From NCBI GenBank assembly GCA_015501055.1, contig JADNYV010000030.1, forward strand, positions 243,928 through 307,927: a stretch of 64,000 nt of DNA, read 5' to 3'. Source of the DNA: Mucidula mucida. Lineage: Eukaryota > Basidiomycota > Agaricomycetes > Agaricales > Physalacriaceae. Position 1 is the first letter of the stretch. Every line of letters begins with the position of its first letter. The position numbers and the translations under genes are program-made. Shown in pieces: positions 10,939-21,721 of this stretch. The notes beneath the pieces were generated by a model. The model did not search any database. It saw only the letters and a list, made by a program, of their open reading frames with translations, and was not told the DNA's origin.

Positions 10939-13900
10939 ATGTCTGGTCGAGGATCTGCACGGGGTCGCGGCGGCGCTGGTCCAGCGATTCGTGGTGCACG
11001 CGGTGCCGCCACTGGTGCCCGTGGTGGCGGCTCAGTCGGTAGTCATTCGGTATGGCGTGGTTTACCTTTGTGTGGATACGGACTCACTATTGGTCAGGTC
11101 CTAGCTGCTTCTCATGTCGAGACAGTCGGTCAAAGACGTATGTCCATTACTGTTTTCCGCATATTGTGCGTCGTTCTGAGGTTGAAATCCCAGGCCTCGA
11201 ATTTGGCAAAGGGTACGTTCCAAGTCCCTCCCATACATACGCTTCTGATATGCTTTCTATAAGAGGAAGACCTTTGAGCTGTTACGTGAACTATTTTGAG
11301 GCGTCTGTGAGTGTCGCGTCTTGGAAGATCGGCGCTCAAACATTCCTCTCGGGCGACATCCGAGTCGAGGGGCCGGCCTCTCAAAGTGTAAATCTGATAT
11401 TGCATTGCATTGCTGACGCATTGACCAGGTACCTACCTCCATCATTTCTCACTATGACGGTAAGAGCATCTTCCTTTGCTACAGTCTTCTCTTTGACCCA
11501 TCCTCTCTGATACAGTCGTCATTCTGCCTTCTGAGAAAACGCTTCCAGTAAGCTTTCTTGTCTTTGAGGGTATCATAAACTCATAGTCATGCAGGCGCGT
11601 TTCAATATGGATTTGATTAAGGAGCTACAGTCTTCCAACGCTTTGTTCAATCCTAAAGGCGTTTACGACGGTCGCAAAAATTTCTTCACGCCAAAGCCTC
11701 TAGATTTTAATGGTTCTCGTTCTCAAGAGGTCTTCGTATTCGCTTGTCTGTACCATATTTACTAACTTCGCCGTCAGTTTGATGTCATGCTTGGTGAAAA
11801 GCCCACGGATCCTCAAGCCCGCGGTCCCAAGGTGTATAAGATTCGCCTAACAAAAGTCGCTGAAATCAACCCCGAGTATGTCTGGTTTTCTTCATATCAC
11901 CTCATCTCATAGCTTTTCCAAAGGATGCTCCAACGATTCGTTGAGGGAAAACAATCTCAAGACAACGCTGTTCTTACAGCTATCACGGCATGCCATAGTC
12001 ACCTTGAACTCGGTATATCGTACTGAATTCACTCCTAGGCTTTGAATGTCGTGATTCGAATGGAGCCGTCACTGAAGTACCCTTTCAATGTACGATCGTT
12101 CTTCACCGACAGCGAACGCAAAGACATTGGTAGTGGCCTTGAGCTGTTTCGGGGTTACTTTCAATCAGTGCGGCCCGCGATGGGTAGAATGCTCATCAAT
12201 ATAGACATCTCGACTGGCACCATGTACAAGGCTATCAATCTTCTCGCCCTTTGTCTGGAGTTCATCGACCAGAAAAACCCCAATACGCTCTCGCCTAGGC
12301 ATGGTTTTCCTGACCGTGAACGCCTCCGGCTCCAGCGCTTTATCTCTGGTATCCGAGTTATCACTCCTGGCGGCGCCACTGCTAGGGAACAGACTCCTAG
12401 AGTAATAAAGAAGCTCAGCCCGACCGGCGCCAACAACCTCACATTCCAAATGCGCGACGGTGGTAGCATGACTGTCGCGAACTATTTCCAGCATACTTTG
12501 AACCGCCCGCTCAAGCACCCTGACGTTTTGTGTGTCGAGGTATGTTAGATTGACCGATCACATTTCTTTCCATCTAATCATGTGAAGGTTGGATCAGGAG
12601 CTCTTATTCCTCTTGAGCTTTGCATGGTGGCAAAGGGCCAAATTATGCGCAAGCAGGTTCCTTCGCACCTCACCAAGGATGTGTTAACGTTTGCCACTAA
12701 GCGGCCCAGCGACAGACGAGAAAGCATCAAACTAGGACTCGAGGTACTGCCCATCTTCAACACGTTTATATTTGATCCAATTTGGTTCCAGGTGCTTGCC
12801 TATGGGCAATCCGAGTATGTCAAGTCTTTCGGAATGAAAGTCAACTCGGCGGAAGGCCTCCTCAAAATTCAAGCTCGCGTCTTGACGCCGCCTACCCTGA
12901 AGTACGGTCGTGGCTCCAAGCAAGCTACTGTGCAGCCTCGAGATGGTTCCTGGAACATGTAAGGTGTACCCTTTTTCTCAAGGTCGAAAAGAGTCGATAG
13001 TTTTCCAGGGTCGATAAAAAGTTCTTCAAGCCGACTACGATCAAGACGTGGATTCTCATCATATACGAACGGCGCAACAGGTTTGACGAAGGCGCACGCA
13101 CCAAGATGATCGATGGCCTTATGCAGTCTTGCAGGGACGTTGGTACGTGGCCCATCACAACTTGACGAACGGCGTTGATATCCTACATTCGTAGGCATCA
13201 CCATCGACCCTCCTTCTTTGACTAAATGGGAGAATGGTCAAGGTGTCGTTCAGGCGCAACTGGGAAATGCTGGTCTTGAGTGTCGACAGAAGACGGGAAA
13301 CCTCCCTCAGTTGATCGTGGTCGTCCTTCCAGAGAACGGAAATGACATTTATACCGCCGTAAAGCAGTCAGTTTATCCATCCTCTATCCTTGTACATCGA
13401 GTACTCATTTGGTTTGCAGCTTCGGTGATATTACTGTGAGTATCTGCGATGTCCCACTGCAATCACTGACATTTCAACAGGCCGGAGTGGCAACGCAGTG
13501 CATGAAATCCTCCAAGTGTTGGGGTGCCAAGAGTCAGTACTACGCTAACGTGTGTCTCAAGTGAGTGTGTTAGACTGGCTCTCATCCGTTCTTGCTCACA
13601 ATCGGATAGGATCAACGTGAAGATGGGTGGTATTAACGTCATTCCCGATGCTCCGTCTGTGCGAGCATTGACTGATCCCAGTGTTCCGACAATTGTGATG
13701 GGCAAGTAGCGCGTCCTTTTCAAGGTATACATGTCTGACCTAGTTATAGGTGCGGATGTCATCCATCCCGCTCCGGGTTCCGATGGTCGTCCATCTTTCA
13801 CGGCGCTCGTTGCGAACGTCGACTCTGACAGCGCTAAATACATCGCAAGTACGCTGACATTTCACGGTGGCGAGCATAGCTAATAGTGGCATTTTCAAGC

Positions 13901-14974
13901 TACGCGTGTCCAGAATTGCAGAGTCGAGATGATCGAGGACCTCGGGCCAATGGCAAAGGCTGGTCTACAGCTAGCATCTGCAAGTGCTCTGCTGATCCTG
14001 ATTATAGCACGTTTTAACCAGTTACATGGGTTATCGCTCGTCCGTCGAGAAGGTTCAAGGATCTACTGCTCCGAAGCGCATCATCTTCTATCGTGACGGT
14101 GTGTCTGAAGGTCAATTTGCGCAGGTCCTAGATCAAGGTATGTGATCTCGTTTTCATTGAAATCATTACTTACCCTATGATGCTAGAACTCAAAGCTCTC
14201 AAGGGTCCGTACCACTTCTATTGAGACTCGTCACATTTTGATCGTTTGCTCAAGGTGCCTGCGCTGAACTCAGGATTTCCCCCAAGATCACCATTGTAGT
14301 GGTGGGCAAGCGGCATCACGTTCGGTAAGATGTTTTTCATCTGGTCGTACACCTCGGCTCATCCAGGATCTAGCTTCTTCCCCTCAAACGAGCGTGAAGG
14401 CGACCGCTCTGGTAATTGCCCGGCTGGGACTGTCGTCGACAGGGATGTTACCCATCCGACCGAATTCGACTTTTATTTGCAGAGTCACGGAGGTCTTCTG
14501 GGTACCAGCCGCCCCGCTCATTACTCGGTTCTCTATGACGAGAACAAGTTCGAGTAGGTCACACATCATTATGAACGTTTCATTTTCTGAACTCTTCCTT
14601 AGCCCCGACGCCATTCAGAACTTGTCGTTCGCGCTCTGCCATGTCTACGCGCGCTCAACGCGTTCAGTATCGATCCCTGCTCCAGTGTACTGTAAGTATA
14701 CTACCCGAATCACTCGACTGGTACATCTTGTTTACCATTACGCTAGACGCCGACATTGTGTGCTCCCGCGCGAAGAACCACTATGACCCTAGCGGCTCCC
14801 TGCACTTCTCCGAGTCGGCGAGCCAGGCAGACACAGCGCAAGCTAACGACTCAATTGACGCGTTCCGCCGTGGATTCAGGCCTCTCCACAGCAACCAATC
14901 TCGCCTCATGTACTTCTCGGTATGCATTTATGTTGCTTGGTATTCATCTCGTCACTAAACGTGCCTTCCAGTAA
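10939..14974 (+). CDS. AGO: Argonaute, catalytically complete
   Basis: I reconstruct 26 exons giving 897 residues, with phases consistent throughout. The order is an Arg/Gly-rich N-terminus ([12 protein letters not shown]), ArgoN, a linker ([12 protein letters not shown]), PAZ in about residues 240-400 (exons 10-11), MID, and PIWI from about 545. The slicer tetrad is intact: D627 (GADVIHP), E667 (RVEMIEDL), D707 ([10 protein letters not shown]) and H851 (SRAKNHYD), with spacing close to human AGO2. QRxFF-like and GTSRPAHY blocks are present. It should bind small RNAs and cut complementary RNA in fungal RNAi. Three introns (after 11987, 13701 and 13958) need GC donors. The last exon is only the stop codon TAA, after MYFS; retaining that intron would add 12 residues. 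Several exons are tiny (16-19 nt). Confidence 0.93.
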
Positions 14975-16038
14975 TCTGATCATTCCGTTTTCCTGTACAA
15001 TCTCGCAACATCGTGCTCTGCTCTGATATCTTTCCACGCATCTCAACAAACATGTACTTATAGTTAGTTAAAGAATGTGATATATGTTCCAATGTGACGA
15101 ACGCGGTCTAGTACAGAGCAAGAGAATGCCGGTAGCACGGCAAGCTGATACTTAGACGAGTCGAGGTACATGAAGTGCGTCTCGCGAGAGAAAATGGATG
15201 TGATTGATCGGGGCCGCGACGAAAGCGCGCCATCCCGGTATTCCAAGTCGAGATTAGGGCTCTCCACCGTAACCGTACGATACGGTTTACGGCTCGGTTT
15301 GTACGCTATATCCGTACCGTACCGTAAGGCGCCTTAGCGCGTTCTTTACGGTACGGCATGATGCTAGCGAAGGAGGGACCACGGGTGTGATCAGTGTGCA
15401 CTGAGGGACATAACCTACCTCAGTGTGCCCGTACCTGCCATCAGACGGAACTGAGCCCCCAAGAGGTTGAAGGCCCTCTACATCATAGTCCCCTTCCCAG
15501 CTCGCAGCGTCGACAAGATCGACAGTTATGAATTATGCTTGAGGATGGCATTTAAGGATCGGCATCGCAGAGGTGAAACTCGTCAGAAATCCTCCTCTGG
15601 TACGACAGGATTGGTACAGGCATACTCCTAAAGCATTTGAGACTTACGCGTGATCTGGGACGTTCGAAGCATGTATACGATCATAGAGAAGCGGAAACTC
15701 TGCTGATTGAGGGAAGGTTTTGAGCCTGATACCGTCCATGACCGCGAAACCGTCGCCCAAAATAATTTCTAGAGTGAAGCTATCACGCAGCTTTTTTTAT
15801 GCCTTGTCCAATGCGCCAGAAGCAATCCGACGTAATTTGCTAAAGCGTGCCAACCGGGCACGTACTGGTTACACGATCTATCTCGTATTGAAAGAGATTC
15901 GAGGTAGTTGTGAACGGACTCAATTCTCCGCATCTTCGTTCTTCATACCTAGGATACATATATCAACTGGTCAAATACAAGGGAGTAGCGGGAGAAAAGA
16001 TACCAATCAGGTGATAACTTGGTATAATTGATTGACCA
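14975..16038. other. Intergenic region downstream of Argonaute
   Basis: About 1 kb between the Argonaute stop and the end of the TPR/DUF4470 gene, which converge. It holds the CCGTA palindrome cluster at 15267-15356. The remaining open frames have no family motif or splice support. Confidence 0.5.
15267..15356. repeat. Cluster of CCGTA repeats and palindromes
   Basis: Three nested elements lie in 90 bp. First, CCGTAACCGTA and TACGGTTTACGG (15267-15292) form an imperfect inverted repeat around CGA. Second, three CCGTA units in tandem (15312-15326) feed an 11-bp stem: CCGTACCGTAA at 15317-15327 pairs with TTACGGTACGG at 15346-15356. Third, between them TAAGGCGCCTTA (15325-15336) is a perfect 12-bp palindrome. 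It could be a small non-autonomous element, a terminator-like structure or a protein-binding array; nothing in the flanks decides this. Confidence 0.6.
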
Positions 16039-17524
16039 TCATCCAGCAATATGTTCTTCATGCATGAATTCAAGCATCTCCGAGGGCAGAATCTCATCGT
16101 CTTTGCCGTTGCGTATAGGCTCATAGACCAACGTCTCCAAGAATGCTGGTTCGTCACAGTCAGAGGGCGGGACTAGCACACGCAAATGTTCATAAGCAAC
16201 ATATTCACGCGCCGCGAGATTGGGAACATCGTCCGAGTGTCGTTCGGAAAATCCATCCCTGTAGAACCTGTGTTGTGAATGTGTTGGCGGCAAAAGATCT
16301 CACGTACGGGTGAGAAAGCATGTCAGCGTAGGTCACGATTGTTTTGCCCGTGGTGAGCCACCACTTAACAGCCTTCAAAATCCGTGCGCAGGACTCTGCT
16401 TCGATGTGTAGCCAGCCAAAGTTCAGAGGAACACCTCTTTTAACGGCGAGCGAAAGTAGCTTGCCTACCGGCTCCGTCAGCTCGACTAGTATACGTGCCG
16501 CCAACGGAGGCATCACGGTTGCCAGAAATACATAGTGAAGCATCAAAAGAAGATGTCTAGCACGAGGTGCACCAGGATTTCCTAGTACCGAAAGTTCATA
16601 CAAAGCTAGTTGAACGATGAGGTTTCGGACTAGAACAGTCGGGTGAATGTCAACCTGTCATGAAGATATCAAGACAAAGACCGACACATGATATGGTGAC
16701 CTACGATTGTGAAATGGAGTTTGCATCCTTTCGAAATGGGAGACCGGTAGGTATTGTCAATGTCGAGGAACGTCCCGTATAGATGACGGGCAGCTCCAAT
16801 CCCACAGAAGAATACAGAAAAATCGAATGGACCAGAGCGCGGTACCTTCAGGTGTAACGAAGGATCGTCGTAGTCAATGATTTGGGTGCGCAACACAGAG
16901 CGGCTATTCGTCTCCGATTGAGAAACTGCAGGTCTGTATCGAGGCAACGGAGAAGAGAGGCTGTGGGATACTCACTATTCCATAGCACTGCGTGGGCCAT
17001 GCCTGTATCTTGGAAGAGACATTACTCGCTGGTTGACAACGTTGTTTCTCATGCTTTCTTGAGCGAGAGCCTGCCTCTTCAGTGCTTCAACTCTCGGGGC
17101 ATCACAGGACTCTATAGAAATGGGATCGACTCCTGAATCAGTATCGTGGCTCACGAATGACTGGGCTTTAGCCAAGCGTGAATACATCCTTGAGAGGAGT
17201 CCATCAGACGTAGGCAACATGTCCAATACCCGCACGCAAGTTTCGCTGGCTGCGCGGTATTGTCCATCTTCGTACTATAGTAGTCATGATTTAGTACATT
17301 TCGTTACTGAGGAGAGTGAAGACCTACTTGAGCAGCAGACAGATTGGAGAGGTAGACCTGATAGGTTTCAGGAATCAGCTTAGCGCAACCTCGCGGACCA
17401 AAAGACTGACCGCCACAGTAGGTTCAAGTTCAGAAGCTTTTTTGAAGAGCGATATCGCTTCCTTGAAGTTGCGCGCGTTGTATTGGAGAGCGCCACTGAC
17501 TTTGAGGTCCTCAGCCGTAGTCAT
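16039..17524 (-). CDS. TPR and DUF4470 domain protein
   Basis: Six exons (17524-17411, 17357-17328, 17274-17021, 16960-16705, 16654-16308, 16267-16039) encode 409 residues in consistent phase. Residues 1 to about 75 form TPR-like helices (FKEAISLFKKASELEP, SNLSAAQ, YEDGQYRAAS). The rest matches fungal DUF4470 proteins: FDFSVFFCGIGAARHLYGTF, CKLHFTIVDIHPTVLVRNL and a C-terminal helical part. Such proteins sometimes also carry a MYND finger; none is visible here. Function is unknown; TPR repeats suggest protein binding. The junction from exon 3 to exon 4 is the weakest (donor gtctct at 17020), chosen because it alone keeps frame with a 60-nt intron. A broken copy of the 5' exons lies at 6.3 kb. 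Confidence 0.7.
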
Positions 17525-17873
17525 GGTCAGTCGATAAGAGGTCTGTCTCGCAGAACAATACGTGCAGAACAATACGCGTACAAACTCCGATATTTTCCGC
17601 GGCCCAGGATCTTGCAGAGGTGCAAGTGCAATATAATGCCAATCAAACGCTACGCGTATGCCATAACGTCCTCCTCGCGCGAAATGGTCGTCAATGTCAT
17701 GAAGAGAGCCATTTCCTCTTTTACCGGAATCCGATTTGGGGAGGTGCTCCGATCAGAAGCGTGGCAGTCAGGGCAAAAGGTAGCCTCTAAACCACGACCA
17801 CCTCCCATGGAACGTACAACCATGCTCTAAATTCCTCACATCCCTACGTGTACACGCGATTGATCATAGCCAT
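17525..17873. other. Divergent promoter region
   Basis: 349 bp between the starts of the TPR/DUF4470 gene (minus) and the MBOAT gene (plus). No coding signal or clear TATA box seen. Confidence 0.5.
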
Positions 17874-19331
17874 ATGTCGATGCCGCCTTCCCTACCCCGC
17901 CACCAGTTTCTCCTCACAGTCCCTGTCCCGACCGCCAAAACGGACATCTCCACAGTCCCTGGTCGATGGCGCACGACAGAATTCCGGTTTTATCTCCTTG
18001 TAATAGCCGTAGTGCTTCCTTGGATGGCCTGGGTAGCCTATGATACCACAAACGATCCTCCGCCGCGGAATCTGAGTCCGGGATGGATTCCTGGACGCAG
18101 AGTAGACATCAGCGACGCGCAGTATCGCTCGTTCAGAGGGAATATACCCGCGCTGATGGGTGCAGGACTTGGGCACGCTCTATTGACGCGCTTACCTACT
18201 GGGAGAAATCTGAATCTGGTCTTTTCGTTGGGTTTTGTGACTGTATTGCATGGGACATCCATCCTCAAGGTGATGGCGGTCCTTTTGATGTCTTACTCTG
18301 TCCGGCAATCCCGTCTGCTAACATGGACGTGCAACATCGCTTTACTGTTCGCGGCGTCGTACTTCGGTGGTTTCCCATATGGCTCCCTACACTCCAGTCT
18401 TGCGTGGCTTGATGCTTATGCAGGATTATACCCACGCTGGCACGTTTCGTGGAATATAACCATGTTGCGTCTAATATCATTCAATACCGACGCGCCAGAT
18501 GCTACTTTCGTCCAGTTACTGGACTACGCGCTTTACGCGCCCCTGTACATTGCGGGACCCATTATCACGTATTCAGATTTTGCTTCGCAGCGCAAATCAC
18601 CGCCCAAGGTGTCCCTCGTCAGCCCCATCATCCGCTTCGTAATTCCCTTGTTGACCATAGAGGTCATATTGCATTACATCTATGCCTGGTCGTATTCCAA
18701 TTCCGGGTTACCACCACTCAACTCGTCACTTCTATCATTCTTCAGTCTGATTCTCATCTGGCTGAAGCTTTTGGTTCCATGGCGCTTTTTCCGTTTGTGG
18801 TCGATGCTCCCATCCCCCGCCATCGATCCTCCGGAAAATATGATCCGCTGTATGGCGAACAACTACTCTCCGGCAGCGTTCTGGCGAGGATGGCACCGCT
18901 CATATAACCTGTGGGTAATCAAATACATCTATATCCCTCTTGGGGGAAATGAGCATCCATGGCGGAACATGCTTCTCGTGTTCACGTTCGTGGCGCTGTG
19001 GCACGACCTTGAGGCGCGACTTCTTGCCTGGGGATGGCTCGTGAGCGTGTTTGTGTTGCCAGAAATCATTTTCACGCCGCTCATCCACTCGATCAAGTCA
19101 CCGACTTGGCAGAGACACGCTCATGCGACGCTCGGCGCGTTCAACATCCTTCTGATGATGGCCGCCAACTTGGTTGGTTTCGCCGGAGGTCTACCGGCAC
19201 TTCAAGCCTTGGGGAGTATGGAGGGGATGCGATTCCTAGCAGGCGCGATCCCGTGCTTGTGGGTGGCAGTTCAGGTCATGCGGGAATACCGCAAGGAGGA
19301 AAAGAGGAGGGGCGTATGGCGTAAATGTTAG
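17874..19331 (+). CDS. GUP1: GUP1-type membrane-bound O-acyltransferase
   Basis: One uninterrupted frame of 485 residues. It has about ten hydrophobic segments and the MBOAT features: NNYSPAAFWRGWHRSYN, then YIYIPLGG and the catalytic-type His in FVALWHD. GUP1 homologues are ER membrane acyltransferases that remodel the lipid part of GPI anchors; the old name comes from a glycerol uptake phenotype. Length is a little below the yeast protein. ATG 17874 is used; ATG 17880 is an equally possible start. It is the only long gene here without introns, which sets it apart from neighbours with 3-26 exons. Confidence 0.88.
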   Translation: MSMPPSLPRHQFLLTVPVPTAKTDISTVPGRWRTTEFRFYLLVIAVVLPWMAWVAYDTTNDPPPRNLSPGWIPGRRVDISDAQYRSFRGNIPALMGAGLGHALLTRLPTGRNLNLVFSLGFVTVLHGTSILKVMAVLLMSYSVRQSRLLTWTCNIALLFAASYFGGFPYGSLHSSLAWLDAYAGLYPRWHVSWNITMLRLISFNTDAPDATFVQLLDYALYAPLYIAGPIITYSDFASQRKSPPKVSLVSPIIRFVIPLLTIEVILHYIYAWSYSNSGLPPLNSSLLSFFSLILIWLKLLVPWRFFRLWSMLPSPAIDPPENMIRCMANNYSPAAFWRGWHRSYNLWVIKYIYIPLGGNEHPWRNMLLVFTFVALWHDLEARLLAWGWLVSVFVLPEIIFTPLIHSIKSPTWQRHAHATLGAFNILLMMAANLVGFAGGLPALQALGSMEGMRFLAGAIPCLWVAVQVMREYRKEEKRRGVWRKC

Positions 19332-20350
19332 TTGGGACTTTTCTTGGTAATTAGAGCGGGCATGTCTTACTGTATGTATAATTCTGGACCCCTTGGCATT
19401 GTGACCGCGATTTGTGCTTGACTGTCCTAGTGCTTTCGAATGGCCTTTACTTTTGCCTCTCGAGGCCTTAGTTTCTTTCTGCTTGCCAGTAGCACTGACG
19501 ATAATCCGAATCGGTCGTTCCTTGTTCCGGGTCTTCGTCGACTCCGATATCAACGTTCTACCGTTCTCCCGATGCCGAGCTCGTGTGACTTTACTCACGA
19601 TCGAACACGACTAGACCGCGCTGATAGTGCGCCACCTTTCAATTCCCTGGATGTCGGATTGTCTAGCTTACCACAGCCTCATGACGTTTCCGGGACGCTA
19701 TATGTCAGCGGCCGTGACCGAAGAGATCCAAGTGTCAAACCTTCGAGACGCTCCGACGATCTCAAGCTTGGATGATCTCTTGCAGGATGATGAATCATTC
19801 ATTAACTAATAGCTGGGCACGTCGGAACGAATCCGTCGCGTACATGTGGCTCCTATCAACGAGAGTAGAACGACACACGTCTCATGCAGGCGCAGTCTGA
19901 GCGCCCTGGGAGGTTGTCGACTGCGCACGTCGCTGCGATTGCGAATGATGGTTATCCTCGGCAGGGCGGACAGGTTGGGCGATGCGTAGCGTTAGTCGGC
20001 ATTCAAAGCACATGTTTTGCCTCCGTTGCATGACGAAGAATCTGACTGTACGGCAAAGCAATAGAACGCGGGACAAGTTCTCATCAACGATGAGTCATTC
20101 CGGATATGCCGACCGGAATGAATGAGTAGTCGTGGGAAGTGAGAGAATGTATATTGAGTACTGCAGAGAGCTACGCGGTGGATGGAGAGCAGTGCATAAA
20201 TGGGCGGAAGCGTTGTGTAGACTACGGAGGACGGCGGCTGTGCCGGGAAAAACAGCCGGAGGCAGTCGCAAAAAATAAGCGGGGCCGGTGTGTACATAAT
20301 AATGCTTATGCGAAGGATAAGTATAGTGTTGGGCTTGTTTCTTTTTTATC
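19332..20350. other. Intergenic region, no firm gene
   Basis: About 1 kb. Open frames of 60-120 codons exist on both strands (for example one ending SSLDDLLQDDESFIN at 19807), but I found no start, splice structure or family that makes a gene. TA-rich DNA near 20310-20350 may be the promoter of the next gene. Confidence 0.45.
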
Positions 20351-21721
20351 ATGTCCTCTGAGCAGACGCTGTCACCTCCCGTCCAGAATCGCCACCGTGC
20401 ATCGTCGACCACCCTTCGTCCTCCGTTGACCATCCGTTCACTTGGTCGGAGACGTTCCAATCCAGCGTTCGCCCTGACGACGCCCCCAGCGACTCCGCTC
20501 CCAGAACCAGTCGTTGCCGAGAGCGACCCTCCGCCCTCAATGCTGGCCATCATTGCATCGCGCATTCTCCACGTTCTACATGCGCCGCATTCCATCCCAT
20601 GGTCAGCGCCATCGACGCCCCACGATGAGGACGAGCTCATCCTCCCGCTGTCCGCGTCTGCTCACAAGTCATCCTTTGGCAACGTCGTCAACGAAAAGAC
20701 ACCAGAGAATACCCAACGCATGCCCTCTGTGCATTTCCCCATATTTCTCGTGATATGTCTATTCCCCATCTCGACAGGACTTGTCTTTGTGCTGTTCAGA
20801 TCACTGCCCATCGCAGTTTCGTGGCCTCATACCCTAGCCGACGTTGCTCAGCTAGGCCGCGATCTGCATGGCTATTCACAAAGTGGTCCAGCCCAGCTTG
20901 CTCACGTTCTTGCTATCATATCTATTACTGCTGTGTGGAAACACGCCTGGTCCATACCCGGGAGCGTGATTTGGGCAAGTCCAGTCCTAATCTGAATTCT
21001 TTACACAATCTAACGTACTTGCCTGCAGAACGTGTTGGCTGGCGCCCTCTTCTCGCCCGCTTATGCTACCCTTCTCCTTACCCTGCTCACTACTATCGGT
21101 TCCGTCTGCGCCACTCTCCTCTCTAAACCCCTTGCCCCCTTCCTCACTTACTTCTTTCCAAGAGCTCTCGACCTTACCCGGTCAGCTCTCGAGGGGACAA
21201 AGTCGGAACAGCAGGCTTCCCAGACGTCGCCGTGGATTCGTCTCTCCATTCTTCGTCTTATTGGTGTTGTGCCCTGGTCCGGCATCAACATCGCGTGTGG
21301 TGTTACCGGCGTCGCCTTGCTAGACTGTCTTCTGGGTTCCTTCATTGGTTCTCTTCCTTGGACCGCGGTTACCTGCCAAGTAAGCCGCGTCTCCCACACT
21401 CCGTTATGCCCGTTCTTACTGACTGTATTCCAGATAGGAGATATTTTGCAGACAGTAGCGTCAGCGCCCTCTCCGACACCACAAACCATATCCTCTATCC
21501 TGCTTTCTCCAGAAATTATCCTTAAGCTGGTTTTCCTTTCCTTCCTATCTCTCGCGCCCATACTAGGTCGTGACCATTTACGGGCTCTTTTGAAATCGAA
21601 TGAGCGCGCGGAAGAGCGGGGGAGATGGACCTGGGTATCAAAAATCCGAATCCCGTCACCCACTCGGCTGGAGAGGCTAGTAGAGGAGAAGCGTGCTTTG
21701 GAGGAAGCCTTGCCGTCATAG
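20351..21721 (+). CDS. VTT-domain (TVP38/TMEM64, DedA-like) membrane protein
   Basis: Three exons (20351-20974, 21029-21379, 21434-21721) encode 420 residues. After a long polar N-terminus come several hydrophobic segments; the VTT/SNARE-associated signature is IPGSVIWNVLAGALFSP at the exon 1/2 junction and VVPWSGINIACGVTGV with LGSFIGSLPW further on. Yeast TVP38 is a Golgi membrane protein; human TMEM41/VMP1 relatives are lipid scramblases, so a scramblase role is possible but inferred. The first intron is GC-AG with a perfect GCAAGT donor, and the W|N junction it makes falls inside the conserved motif, which confirms it. A charged C-terminal tail follows. Confidence 0.85.

Noticed and set aside
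15241..15360. CRISPR array or telomere repeat for the CCGTA cluster
   Set aside because: Units are 5 bp without spacers, and the motif is not a fungal telomere repeat. Organism and context are eukaryotic and internal.
19414..19810. Small gene between GUP1 and the VTT gene
   Set aside because: Several overlapping open frames on both strands but no consistent splice chain, start context or motif.
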